DNA of 64,000 nucleotides. Source: Labilithrix sp. (GTDB lineage Bacteria; Myxococcota; Polyangia; Polyangiales; Polyangiaceae). The stretch lies in the NCBI GenBank assembly GCA_028287035.1, contig JAQBQL010000111.1, positions 18,688 to 82,687 on the forward strand, given 5' to 3'. The notes beneath the pieces were generated by a model. It made no database searches. It saw only the letters and a list, made by a program, of their open reading frames with translations, and was not told where the DNA came from. The translations under genes and the position numbers were made by a program. Below are positions 56,810 through 64,000 of this stretch, one piece after another. Within the stretch, counting starts at the first letter, position 1. Every line of letters begins with the position of its first letter.

Positions 56810-59800
56810 GCACCCTCGATCACGCCTTCTCGGCGCGCGCCGCGCTGGCGGGCGATCGGCTGGCGCTCGCCGATCCGGAGCAGCGAGTCACCTACCGTGA
56901 GCTCCTCGCGCGCGCGAGCCGCGCGGCCGCCGGCATCGCGGAGCTCCCGGGATTCGCGGCCGGCGCCCACGTCGGGATCGCCATGCATCGCTCGATCGAG
57001 GCGAGCGTTGCGCTCCTCGGCACGTGGCTGGCCGGCGGCGTGGCGGTGCCCATCGATCCCGACTGGCCGGCCGAGCGACGCGCGCTCGTTCACGACGACG
57101 CGGAGCTCGTCGCCTGCCTCACCGAGGTCGCGAGCCTCGCCGCGAGCGATTCCGCGCCACCGGCGCACGGGCGCGTTGGGGCGGATCTCGCGGCCATCCT
57201 CTACACGTCGGGATCGACCGGACAGCCGAAGGGCGTCTGCCTCTCCCACGGCGCCTTCGCGGCGCGGCTGGCGGCGCTCGGCGAGGCCATCCCGTTCGAG
57301 GCGGACGACGTCACCTGCCTGCGCACCCCACCGACCTTCGTGGACGCGTTCGCGGAGCTCCTCGGTCCGCTCCTTCACGGCGTTCCGAGCCACGTGCTCC
57401 CTCATCCGCTTCGTATGGAGGACCTCGTCACCACGCTCGCGCGTGAGCGGATCTCGCGGCTCCTCGTGACGCCCACGCTCCTTTCGGTGCTGCTCGACGC
57501 CCGGCCGGACCTCGGCGCCCTCGCGCCGGCGCTGCGCCTCGTCGTGACGAGCGGTGAGCGGCTCGACGCGCACCTCGCGGCTCGCTTCGCGCGCGCGGCT
57601 CCCGGCGCTCGCCTCGTCAACGTGTATGGCTCCACCGAGGTCGCGGGCGATGCGACCTTCTCGGTCGTGGGCACCGAGGCCGAGCGCGCCGCACCGACCA
57701 TCGGCCGCCCGCTCCCCGGCGTGCACGTGGAGATCGTCGACGCGCGGGGCACGCCGGCGCGGGACGGCGAGGTCGGCGAGATCGTGGTGAGCGGCGCGGT
57801 CGTCGCGAGCGGCTACTGGAAGCGGCCCGAGCTCACCGACCGCCGGTTCTCCCGCGGCACGGGCGGCGAGCGTCGCTTCGCGATGGGGGACCTCGGGCGC
57901 CGGCTGCCCGACGGAAGGCTCGAGGTGCTCGGCCGCACCGATCAGCAGGCGAAGATCGCGGGCGCCCGCGTCGATCTCGTCGAGGTGGAGCGCGCCCTGC
58001 TCGCGCACCCCGCGGTCCGGCAGGCGGCGGTGTTCGTACGAACGTCGCTGCGCGGCGACGCTCGCCTCTGCGCCGCGGTGGCGACGCGGTCGCCCGTGGC
58101 AGAGACCGCGCTCCGGGCCCACGTCGGCGCGAGCCTGCCGAGGGCGAGCGTGCCGGCCACCATCGAGATCGCCTCCAGTCTCCCCACGAACGAGCACGGG
58201 AAGATCGACCGCCGCCTGCTCGCCCTCACGCCCGAAGCCGCCGGAGGCCTCGCCGAGGAGCTGGCAGGGCTCTTCGCGGAGCTGACCGGAGCTCGCGAGG
58301 TCGGGCTCGACGACGCCTTCGAGGCGAGCGGCGGCGACTCCCTCGCCCTCCTGCGCCTCCAGGTGGAGCTCGAGGCGCGCGGCGTACGGGTCTCGCCGGC
58401 GGACCTCCCGGCGCCGCTCACGCCGCGCACCCTGGCCAGCATCGTGGAGGCCGGGGGCGCCGCCCAGGCGCGCGCGGCATCCACGTGGCTCATCGAGGAG
58501 GCCGACCGGCGCGTCCTCGACCGGACCTGTGCCGATCGCGAAGATGCGTTTCCGGTGACCGATTACCAACGAGCGATGGTCCTCGACAGTCGTGCCAATC
58601 GAAATAGCGTGTGGACCGACTTCGCCGCATTCACGATGGAGGGGGACATCGATCCGGCTCGTCTCGAGCGCGCGTGGCGAGCGGTCGTCGCCGAGGAGCC
58701 GGCGCTCCGGACGACCATGCACTGGCAAGGGCTCTCGCGCGTGCTGCAGGTGGTCCACCGCAAGGCGACCTTCTCGCTCCGCCGCGTGCAGATGGAGGCG
58801 CTCTCCGCGGGCGAGCACCGGGAGCGGCTGCTCGCCGAGGAGTGGCGCTGCATGGGCCTCGTGTTCCCGCTGGAGAGGGCGCCGCTGTTCGAGGTCACGC
58901 TGGTGAGCGGAGCGGCGGGCCACACGCTGCTATTTGCCTATCACCACGCCATTCTCGATGGCGAGTCGTCGCGCCTCGTCCTCCGGCGCGTGCTCGCGCG
59001 CTACGATGCGGCCGACCTGGCGATGGTCCGCGGTGAGAGCATGCGCGGCGTCGTCGAGGAGAGTCTCGCCCTCGATGCGCGCGCCCTCCGTGCCGCCGAG
59101 ATGCTTGCGAGTCATGCGGCGAGCCCCGAGCCGGCCGATCGGGAGGAGACCGGCGGTGACCTCCCGTGGAACACCTTCCACCGGGCGCTCGGACTGAGGA
59201 GTCGCATGGCGCGCTGGAACGTGACCCTCCGGACCCGGCTGTCCTCGGCGTTGCGCGCCGACCATGCTTCCGCCGGGATCGATCCCGCGGCCTACGCCGG
59301 CGGCAACGTGGCCGAGCAAGCGCTGTCGGTCCTCCATGGCCGGGCCCTCGCGGCGTGGTCGGCGCGTGCCGGAGCGACGGTCGACGCCACGTGGGCGGCC
59401 ACGTACGCGCTACTGCTCGCGCGCGAGCGCCGGACGAACGACGTCGTCTTCGGCGTCGTCGTTTCCGGGCGCGGTCCGGGCGACGCCGCGCGCATCGGCA
59501 TGCTGGCCAATTGTCTGCCCCTCCGCATCCGCATCGATCCCGACGAGCGCGTCGCCGACCTCGCGGCCCGCGTGAATCGCGGCCTTCGTGAGCTTGCGGC
59601 GATCGCTCGCGCGCCGCTCTTCGCGCTCTCACGCGCCGCGCGCCTCGACCCACGCATCTTCCTCGAGACGCTCTTCGTCTCGTGGCGATACGCGAGCTCG
59701 GGAACCCGGCGGCTCACCGGCGGGCGTTCGCTGACGCTGTGCAACACGCGCCTCACGCTCATCGTCTCGCAGCGCGATGGGGTGTCCCATCTCGGGGTCG

Positions 59801-59955
59801 CCTCGCAGCGCTTTCACCGCGCGCACCACGTCCGCACGCATCTCGCGGCGCTCTCCGACGCGCTGCTCACCGGCGAGCCCGGCATGCGCGTCTCCGCGTT
59901 GCTCGACCTGCCGCTCCCGGCCGGCGCGCTGTCGTTCGCGGTGGAGAGCGTGTGA
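56806..59955 (+). CDS. NRPS-like protein: adenylation - thiolation - condensation
   Basis: A 1049-residue single-module synthetase. Adenylation domain about 1-470: YTSGSTGQPKGV (133-144), NVYGSTEVAG (272-281), MGDLGRRLPDGRLEVLGR, K466 in PTNEHGKIDRR. Carrier domain about 480-550 with S512 in FEASGGDSL as the phosphopantetheine site. Condensation domain about 585-1049 with intact HHAILDG (713-719). No thioesterase. By-eye mapping of the ten pocket residues gives V-D-A-L-V-S-V-G-D-K; V instead of D at position 235 argues against an ordinary alpha-amino acid and resembles beta-alanine codes. The terminal C domain could pass the aminoacyl group to a free amine or alcohol. GTG 56806. Confidence 0.9.
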   Translation: MSTLDHAFSARAALAGDRLALADPEQRVTYRELLARASRAAAGIAELPGFAAGAHVGIAMHRSIEASVALLGTWLAGGVAVPIDPDWPAERRALVHDDAELVACLTEVASLAASDSAPPAHGRVGADLAAILYTSGSTGQPKGVCLSHGAFAARLAALGEAIPFEADDVTCLRTPPTFVDAFAELLGPLLHGVPSHVLPHPLRMEDLVTTLARERISRLLVTPTLLSVLLDARPDLGALAPALRLVVTSGERLDAHLAARFARAAPGARLVNVYGSTEVAGDATFSVVGTEAERAAPTIGRPLPGVHVEIVDARGTPARDGEVGEIVVSGAVVASGYWKRPELTDRRFSRGTGGERRFAMGDLGRRLPDGRLEVLGRTDQQAKIAGARVDLVEVERALLAHPAVRQAAVFVRTSLRGDARLCAAVATRSPVAETALRAHVGASLPRASVPATIEIASSLPTNEHGKIDRRLLALTPEAAGGLAEELAGLFAELTGAREVGLDDAFEASGGDSLALLRLQVELEARGVRVSPADLPAPLTPRTLASIVEAGGAAQARAASTWLIEEADRRVLDRTCADREDAFPVTDYQRAMVLDSRANRNSVWTDFAAFTMEGDIDPARLERAWRAVVAEEPALRTTMHWQGLSRVLQVVHRKATFSLRRVQMEALSAGEHRERLLAEEWRCMGLVFPLERAPLFEVTLVSGAAGHTLLFAYHHAILDGESSRLVLRRVLARYDAADLAMVRGESMRGVVEESLALDARALRAAEMLASHAASPEPADREETGGDLPWNTFHRALGLRSRMARWNVTLRTRLSSALRADHASAGIDPAAYAGGNVAEQALSVLHGRALAAWSARAGATVDATWAATYALLLARERRTNDVVFGVVVSGRGPGDAARIGMLANCLPLRIRIDPDERVADLAARVNRGLRELAAIARAPLFALSRAARLDPRIFLETLFVSWRYASSGTRRLTGGRSLTLCNTRLTLIVSQRDGVSHLGVASQRFHRAHHVRTHLAALSDALLTGEPGMRVSALLDLPLPAGALSFAVESV

Positions 59956-59961
59956 GGGCGG

Positions 59962-61062
59962 TCAGGCGGCGCGACCGGACGCGGCGGTCGACACCCCGCA
60001 CACGTGATCGAGCTGCTTGATCCAGGTGCGCGCGAACGCGGCCGGAGACAGGTTGTCGTGCGCCCATGCCGCCGCGGCGCGTCCGCGTGCCTCGAGGCGC
60101 TCGAGCGGCGTCTTCCCGAGCTGCGTGAGGATGTGGACGAGCGCTCGTTCGGTCTGCTTCTCGTTCGCCTTCTCCTGCTTGTCGAACGCCAGCGGGACGA
60201 GCGGGAAGCTCGCGCGGTCGAAGCCCCACTGCTTGTAGGCGGCGTCACCGATCCGGTTCGTGCTGGCGAGCGGGATGATCCCGCGGGTCATCGCCTCGAA
60301 GGAGGCGACCCCGATCCCGCCGATCCCCGTGTGGTACTGGTCGATGTGGAGAACGCCCGCGTCGCGCATCCCCATGAGCGCGCCGTGCGGGAGGTGCTGG
60401 CCGAACGGTCCGCCGATCTCCCGGTACTCGACGTTCGGGCATGCCTGCTCGACGCGGGCCATGACGCGCCGGACGAGCGCCGTGCCCTTTCCGGCGTGTG
60501 ACGACGGCGAGTGCGTGACGACGATCTTGCCGGCCGCTCGCCGCGCCTTCCACAGGCGGTCGACCGCTTCGAGATCGGTGGTCATCGGCTTCGCCCAGAC
60601 GCAGCGTGCCCTCGGTAGCGCCAGGCGCAGGAGGTCGGGCGAGCACAGCTGCCCGTCGAAGGCCTCGGCGTCGAGCGGGTTGTACCGAGCAGCGCCCGCG
60701 CGGTACGCGCCGCCGGCGTGGAAGACGACGCGCCGCTTCTTCGCGCACGACGCGAGGAGCGACGCGAGCAGGTTCTGCGTTCCGTACGCGCTGAACATGT
60801 CGCCGAACTCGGTCGCCTCCTCGGCCCACACCACGGTCGAGGCCTCCTCGAGGAACGCCATCCCGGCGCGGAGCCCGTCGGGGCTCGCGGTGTTCAGGTC
60901 GAGGTCGTGGGGCCGCGCATACCCGAACGCGTGAGCGCCGAGCGCGATCACGCGGCCCTCGTGGGTGCCCGTGTGCTCCCTCAGCGCGTGAGCGATCTCG
61001 GTGCTGACGTTCGCGAAGTCCTCACGACAGAAGAACGCAACCTTCGTGCGCGGAACCCCCAT
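59962..61062 (-). CDS. GT-B-like glycosyltransferase-type protein
   Basis: A 366-residue protein with two Rossmann-like halves. N-terminal half begins TKVAFFCREDFANVSTEIAH and contains WAEEATEFGDMF and RVVFHAGGAYR; the C-terminal half has KIVVTHSPSSHAGKG (a family-like start of the second half), the loop MRDAGVLHIDQYHTGIGGIG, and SFEAMTRGIIPLAS, where a GT-B enzyme would carry its sugar-nucleotide E/D-x7-E. Specificity unknown. ATG 61062. It converges on the NRPS-like gene with a 6-bp gap, so it may or may not belong to the same pathway. Confidence 0.7.
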   Translation of the reverse strand: MGVPRTKVAFFCREDFANVSTEIAHALREHTGTHEGRVIALGAHAFGYARPHDLDLNTASPDGLRAGMAFLEEASTVVWAEEATEFGDMFSAYGTQNLLASLLASCAKKRRVVFHAGGAYRAGAARYNPLDAEAFDGQLCSPDLLRLALPRARCVWAKPMTTDLEAVDRLWKARRAAGKIVVTHSPSSHAGKGTALVRRVMARVEQACPNVEYREIGGPFGQHLPHGALMGMRDAGVLHIDQYHTGIGGIGVASFEAMTRGIIPLASTNRIGDAAYKQWGFDRASFPLVPLAFDKQEKANEKQTERALVHILTQLGKTPLERLEARGRAAAAWAHDNLSPAAFARTWIKQLDHVCGVSTAASGRAA

Positions 61063-61135
61063 GCCGCTCCCAACGGCGGCCGGTGCCGAGAATTAAGGCT
61101 CTGAACCATGGTGGCGCGCGGCCGTTCAGCCTGGG

Positions 61136-62065
61136 ATGCAGACCAAGGCCGCTCCTCGACACCTCGTCCTCGGCCTTTCGCTGGCGGCCTGCTGGGCGGC
61201 AGCGTGTACCGTCGTCGAGAAGGAGAGCACCTTCGGCCCGGCCGAGCACCTGGCTTCGGCCACGGTCACCGCCGACGCGCCCGCCCCCGGGGCCCCGGTC
61301 GATGCCAGCGTGGCCGACGCGAGCGCCGCGCCCGAGGCGTGCGACGCGGCCGACGCGAGCGCGTCGCCTGATGCCGCGGCGGCTCCGTACACGTGCCCGG
61401 CCACTCCGCTCCAGTGCACGCTGGCGTGCGACGCCCCCGCATGCGTCCTCGCCTGCAACCCGGGCAACCCGCTCGACTGCCGGTGGGACTGCGCCGCGCC
61501 CACGTGCACCTGCGCCGAGGCTCGCGTCGCGCCCTGCGCGCTGACCGCGCCGGAGGGGACGTGCGACGTCAAATGCGAGAAGCCGGAGTGCACGACGTAC
61601 TGTCCGGTGTGCACCACGGAGCCGTGCGCTCCGTGCGAGACGATCTGCAAGACGCCGCACTGCGTGACGCACTGTCAGGCGCCGAAGGTGGTCGCCGCGT
61701 CGGGCAACCGCCGCGTCATCCATTGCCAGGCGCCGAAGCCGGATTGCTCCGTCACGTGCGCCCCGCCGGTCTGTCGGTGGTCGCCGCCGTGCGAGGACGG
61801 CGACCCGAGCTGTCCCCCCGCGAGCGGTCGCACCGCCGAGTGCGATCCGCCCTCGTGCATGACGGACTGCGCGCCGCCGCCGCCCCCGGTCTGCGATATC
61901 CTGCCTTGCGACGCGACGTGCGACGCGCCGACCGATTGCATGCAGACCTGTGACAAGCCCGAGTGCTCGACCGACCCGGTCACCGGCGTCGTGAGCTGCG
62001 AGCCGCCGACCGGCTGCACGCAGACCTGCCAGGGCGGCGCGTGCCACGTGACCACCTGCTTCTGA
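61136..62065 (+). CDS. Extremely cysteine-rich lipoprotein
   Basis: A 309-residue exported lipoprotein with 43 cysteines, two of them in the signal peptide region (lipobox AAAC, Cys about 24). From residue 85 to the end almost every fifth residue is Cys, mostly as CxxxC steps in Pro-rich units such as CTLACDAPACVLAC, CDVKCEKPECTTYC, CETICKTPHCVTHC and CDATCDAPTDCMQTC. This is a repeat-like scaffold probably held by disulfides or by metal. No catalytic domain. Similar Cys-rich surface proteins are common in Myxococcota. ATG 61136. Confidence 0.8.
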   Translation: MQTKAAPRHLVLGLSLAACWAAACTVVEKESTFGPAEHLASATVTADAPAPGAPVDASVADASAAPEACDAADASASPDAAAAPYTCPATPLQCTLACDAPACVLACNPGNPLDCRWDCAAPTCTCAEARVAPCALTAPEGTCDVKCEKPECTTYCPVCTTEPCAPCETICKTPHCVTHCQAPKVVAASGNRRVIHCQAPKPDCSVTCAPPVCRWSPPCEDGDPSCPPASGRTAECDPPSCMTDCAPPPPPVCDILPCDATCDAPTDCMQTCDKPECSTDPVTGVVSCEPPTGCTQTCQGGACHVTTCF

Positions 62066-62079
62066 CCTCGCGAGGTCAG
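62062..62079. terminator. Perfect 18-bp palindrome spanning two convergent stop codons
   Basis: CTGACCTCG followed directly by CGAGGTCAG. It includes the TGA of the Cys-rich lipoprotein (62063-62065) and, on the other strand, the TGA of the methyltransferase (62076-62078). It could act as a bidirectional RNA hairpin, but with no loop bases or T-tract the role is uncertain. Confidence 0.4.
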
Positions 62080-62858
62080 GCGCCGCCGGGACGCGTCTCG
62101 GCCTTCTCGCCGAGGCCGAACGCGTGGCGCATCGCGAGGCTCGCCTCCGTGCGCTCGCCGCGCTCGTCGCGCATGATCAGCGTGGAATGGTCGAGGGCGC
62201 CGGGTGACGTGCGCGCGCACGTCCACACCGAGAACAGGGGTGATCGCCCGGCCTTCGGGACGACATCGAGGCGCCGCACGGGTGACAGGCCCGCCGCCGA
62301 CGCGCCGCGGACGACGCGTTCCGGGGCGCGCCCATCGGCGCACAGCACGACCAGCCCGTCCGGCGAGAGGACGCGCGCCGCCGCAGCGAGGTAGTCCTCG
62401 ACGCCGCCGCGGAGCTCGATGCGAGCGGCCGCGCGCTGCGGGTCGGGCGACGCCGATGCGGTGCCCAGTGGCAAGTAGGGCGGCGTGCCGGTGACGAGCG
62501 CGCACGGGCCATGGACCCAGCTGCGCGTCACGTCGCGGAGGTCGCCGTGCAGCAACTGGACGCGGGCGCCGAGCCCGTTCTCGTGCACGTTCCGGCGCGC
62601 GAGCTCCATGCTGACGTCCTGCGCCTCGATGCCGAAGCCACGCGCCGCCGGCAGCCTCCAGGCGATCATCAGCAGCACCGAGCCGACGCCGCATCCGAGA
62701 TCCAGGAAGGTCGTCGCGTCGGGCGCGGCGCGCGCAGCCTCCCAGGCGGTCGCGAGATCGTCGACCGAGAAGCGATGACCGCGGCGCCGCTGGATCAGCC
62801 GGAAGGAGGCGGTGATCGCGTCGCTGGTGAGCTCGTCGGAGGGCATCGCTGGTGTCAT
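62076..62858 (-). CDS. TrmN6/HemK-like N6-adenine methyltransferase
   Basis: A 260-residue SAM-dependent methyltransferase similar to TrmN6 (YfiC), which methylates A37 of tRNA1(Val). Seen: RRRGHRFSVDDLATAWEA, SAM loop FLDLGCGVGSVLLMIAWRLP, FGIEAQDVSMELARRNVHEN, and the catalytic NPPY replaced by TPPY in VTGTPPYLPLG. The loss of the Asn is unusual for an amino-methyltransferase of this family. ATG 62858 overlaps the stop of the upstream gene as ATGA, implying coupled translation. Confidence 0.85.
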   Translation of the reverse strand: MTPAMPSDELTSDAITASFRLIQRRRGHRFSVDDLATAWEAARAAPDATTFLDLGCGVGSVLLMIAWRLPAARGFGIEAQDVSMELARRNVHENGLGARVQLLHGDLRDVTRSWVHGPCALVTGTPPYLPLGTASASPDPQRAAARIELRGGVEDYLAAAARVLSPDGLVVLCADGRAPERVVRGASAAGLSPVRRLDVVPKAGRSPLFSVWTCARTSPGALDHSTLIMRDERGERTEASLAMRHAFGLGEKAETRPGGA

Positions 62859-63658
62859 GGCTTTCCGTCGGCGGTCCGGTGCGTGAGCACGAGGATGATC
62901 GCGGCACCGATCGCGACGAGGCCGACGCCGGCCGCGACGTCGGACACGACGAACATGGTGTGGACCTTCGAGGCCTCGTCCTCCGGACAGCTCGGCCGGC
63001 ATCGATCGAGCGTACGCAGGCTCGGCGAGCCGAAGAACGCGCTCGCCGCGAGCACGCCGCCGGTCAGGAGCCCCGCCGCGCCGACGCCGCCGAGGATCCA
63101 CGAGGCGGTGGTCATGCGTGTCCGGTCCGGCGCGTCGGCACGCGGCGGTCCGGTCACGGGCGCTGGCCGCTCGCGATGCGGAGCGAAGTGGACGTTGACC
63201 GCGCGGTTCCGCTCGCCCTCGCGCAGGACGACGCGCGAGGTCAGCTCCCCTTCCGACGCGACGCTCACGCGCACCTCGTGCGTCCCCGGATCGGCGGGAA
63301 TCGCGCGTCCGTCGGCGGTCTTCGCGACCAGCACGCCGTCGAGGTAGACGAGCGCGTCGGTGCGCTCGGCGCCGTCGGCTCCGACCACCGCCACCACGAA
63401 GGACGGGATCGCGCGCTCGACGTCGCGGAGCCAGTCCGCGCAGTCGGCCACGATCGCGGGCGGGCACGAGGGCTTGCTGCACGCGAGCAGCTCGCCGCGC
63501 GCGCGCTGGAGCAGGCCGGCGCGCCGGTCTTCCTGCCCTCCCACGTAGGCCTGCCGGCACTCCGGTGGCACGTCGGCGTGGGCGGGTCGCGCGCCGTTCG
63601 TCATGGATGCGAAGAGCACGCTGGCGATGATGGCTCCGCGCAGACTGCCGCGACTCAT
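62855..63658 (-). CDS. Membrane protein with PEGA-like domain
   Basis: A 267-residue exported membrane protein: signal peptide (GAIIASVLFASMTNGARPAH), a Cys-containing helical segment (CSKPSCPPAIVADCADWLRD), a PEGA-like beta domain (VYLDGVLVAKTADGRAIPAD), and two C-terminal transmembrane helices (WILGGVGAAGLLTGGVLA and DVAAGVGLVAIGAAIILVLT). This layout recurs in myxobacterial kinase neighbourhoods. ATG 63658. Just 16 bp separate it from the probable kinase gene upstream, and its stop overlaps the methyltransferase start. Confidence 0.8.
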   Translation of the reverse strand: MSRGSLRGAIIASVLFASMTNGARPAHADVPPECRQAYVGGQEDRRAGLLQRARGELLACSKPSCPPAIVADCADWLRDVERAIPSFVVAVVGADGAERTDALVYLDGVLVAKTADGRAIPADPGTHEVRVSVASEGELTSRVVLREGERNRAVNVHFAPHRERPAPVTGPPRADAPDRTRMTTASWILGGVGAAGLLTGGVLAASAFFGSPSLRTLDRCRPSCPEDEASKVHTMFVVSDVAAGVGLVAIGAAIILVLTHRTADGKP

Positions 63659-63674
63659 CGCGGTCCGAGGGTAC

Positions 63675-64000
63675 TCAAAAACACTCGGCGCGCGGCAAAC
63701 GAATTCCTCGCGCGTCGGTGATGAAGGGATTCGCGCAGTCGGGCTTCGGCTTCCTCGGTGCACGTGGCCTGGGGCCTCGCCGCGCGGCCGACGACGTGGC
63801 GGCGGGCGACGAGGCGGACGCCGCGGATGCCGCGGGCTCGAGGCGCGGCGCCGCCCCGGCATCGAGGAGGCTGACCTCGTCCTCCGGCGCGCCCGGGTCC
63901 GAGCTCGCGGGCGGCGGGGCGACTGTGGTGGCTACAGCTCGGCGGTCGCGCGCGCGTACCGCGAGGCCGGCGGCTCCGAGCAGCAGAGGCAGCACGAGGA
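63675..64000 (-). CDS. C-terminal end of a probable transmembrane Ser/Thr kinase (cut by window edge)
   Basis: Only the last 108 residues are in the window and the gene continues past the right edge. Seen: part of a transmembrane helix (VLPLLLGAAGLAVRARD), a Pro/Ala/Ser linker and the end DCANPFITDARGIRLPRAEC-F. Many myxobacterial PknB-type kinases end in a short periplasmic motif of the form DCxxPxxxDxxGxxxPKPxCL, which this matches. The kinase domain itself is not visible, so the assignment rests on this tail and on the PEGA-like neighbour. Confidence 0.6.
   Translation of the reverse strand, partial: LVLPLLLGAAGLAVRARDRRAVATTVAPPPASSDPGAPEDEVSLLDAGAAPRLEPAASAASASSPAATSSAARRGPRPRAPRKPKPDCANPFITDARGIRLPRAECF

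Noticed and set aside
55519..59955. One 1478-residue protein extending the synthetase upstream
   Set aside because: The extra 429 residues lie over the zinc-ribbon and desaturase genes in another frame and have no domain; the GTG at 56806 begins the adenylation fold.

Overview
This 64 kb window is very GC-rich, densely coding DNA with no prophage, insertion sequence, CRISPR array or RNA gene that I can see. The gene content points to a myxobacterium of the Sorangium/Polyangia side of Myxococcota. Indicators are membrane-anchored Ser/Thr kinases with Ser/Pro-rich tails, a MYXO-CTERM-type sorting tail on a BNR-repeat protein, many lipoproteins, an FHA-GGDEF protein, a DUF4388 (PATAN) fusion and a stand-alone NRPS-like module. 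The assignment is by inference from gene content, not by phylogeny.

Layout. 1-2.3 kb (minus): a class-III aminotransferase cut by the window edge, an FHA-GGDEF diguanylate cyclase and a divergent LpxK, closely spaced as one operon. 2.4-5.0 kb (plus): a DUF2252 protein and a secreted BNR-repeat MYXO-CTERM protein. 5.0-11.8 kb (minus): a 2-oxoacid dehydrogenase E2 subunit, RsmB, an IPT/TIG-repeat lipoprotein and an unusually long RseP-type site-2 protease. 11.9-15.0 kb: purQ and purL diverge from a short shared upstream region. 15.1-25.7 kb is a signalling stretch: two transmembrane Ser/Thr kinases around a DUF1343 hydrolase, an NtrC-type regulator, a small lipoprotein and a four-domain MshEN/HD-GYP/REC/DUF4388 protein. 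25.7-30.9 kb (minus): udk, an esterase, and a translationally coupled haem set (hemC, hemA, ccsA and an upstream 139-residue gene).

30.9-40.4 kb: a hypothetical protein and a ferredoxin-NADP reductase, a LysM plus YbgF-like envelope pair, pssA with a TPR/HEAT protein, a TIGR01777 epimerase, a lipoprotein and SspB. 40.4-49 kb: hypothetical proteins, an SDR, a two-HKD phospholipase-D lipoprotein, a CoA-binding protein, a sirtuin, receivers, methyltransferases and a YecA/SEC-C protein. 49-55.5 kb: mmsA coupled to a histidine kinase, a receiver, a methyltransferase, a PhyH dioxygenase and a second histidine kinase. 55.5-61 kb: a small candidate metabolite locus made of a membrane fatty-acid desaturase overlapping an A-T-C NRPS-like protein, facing a GT-B-like protein. 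61-64 kb: a cysteine-rich lipoprotein, a TrmN6-like methyltransferase, a membrane protein and the 3' end of what is probably another Ser/Thr kinase.

The most notable items are: the A-T-C protein, whose substrate-binding residues, aligned by eye, resemble a beta-alanine code and so suggest an Ebony-like beta-alanyl-amide synthetase; the four-domain signalling protein whose HD-GYP and receiver catalytic residues are altered; the three-PDZ RseP; the SspB that keeps an E. coli-like LRVVK ClpX-binding tail at the end of a long linker; and repeated 4-bp GTGA stop/start overlaps that couple apparently unrelated genes.
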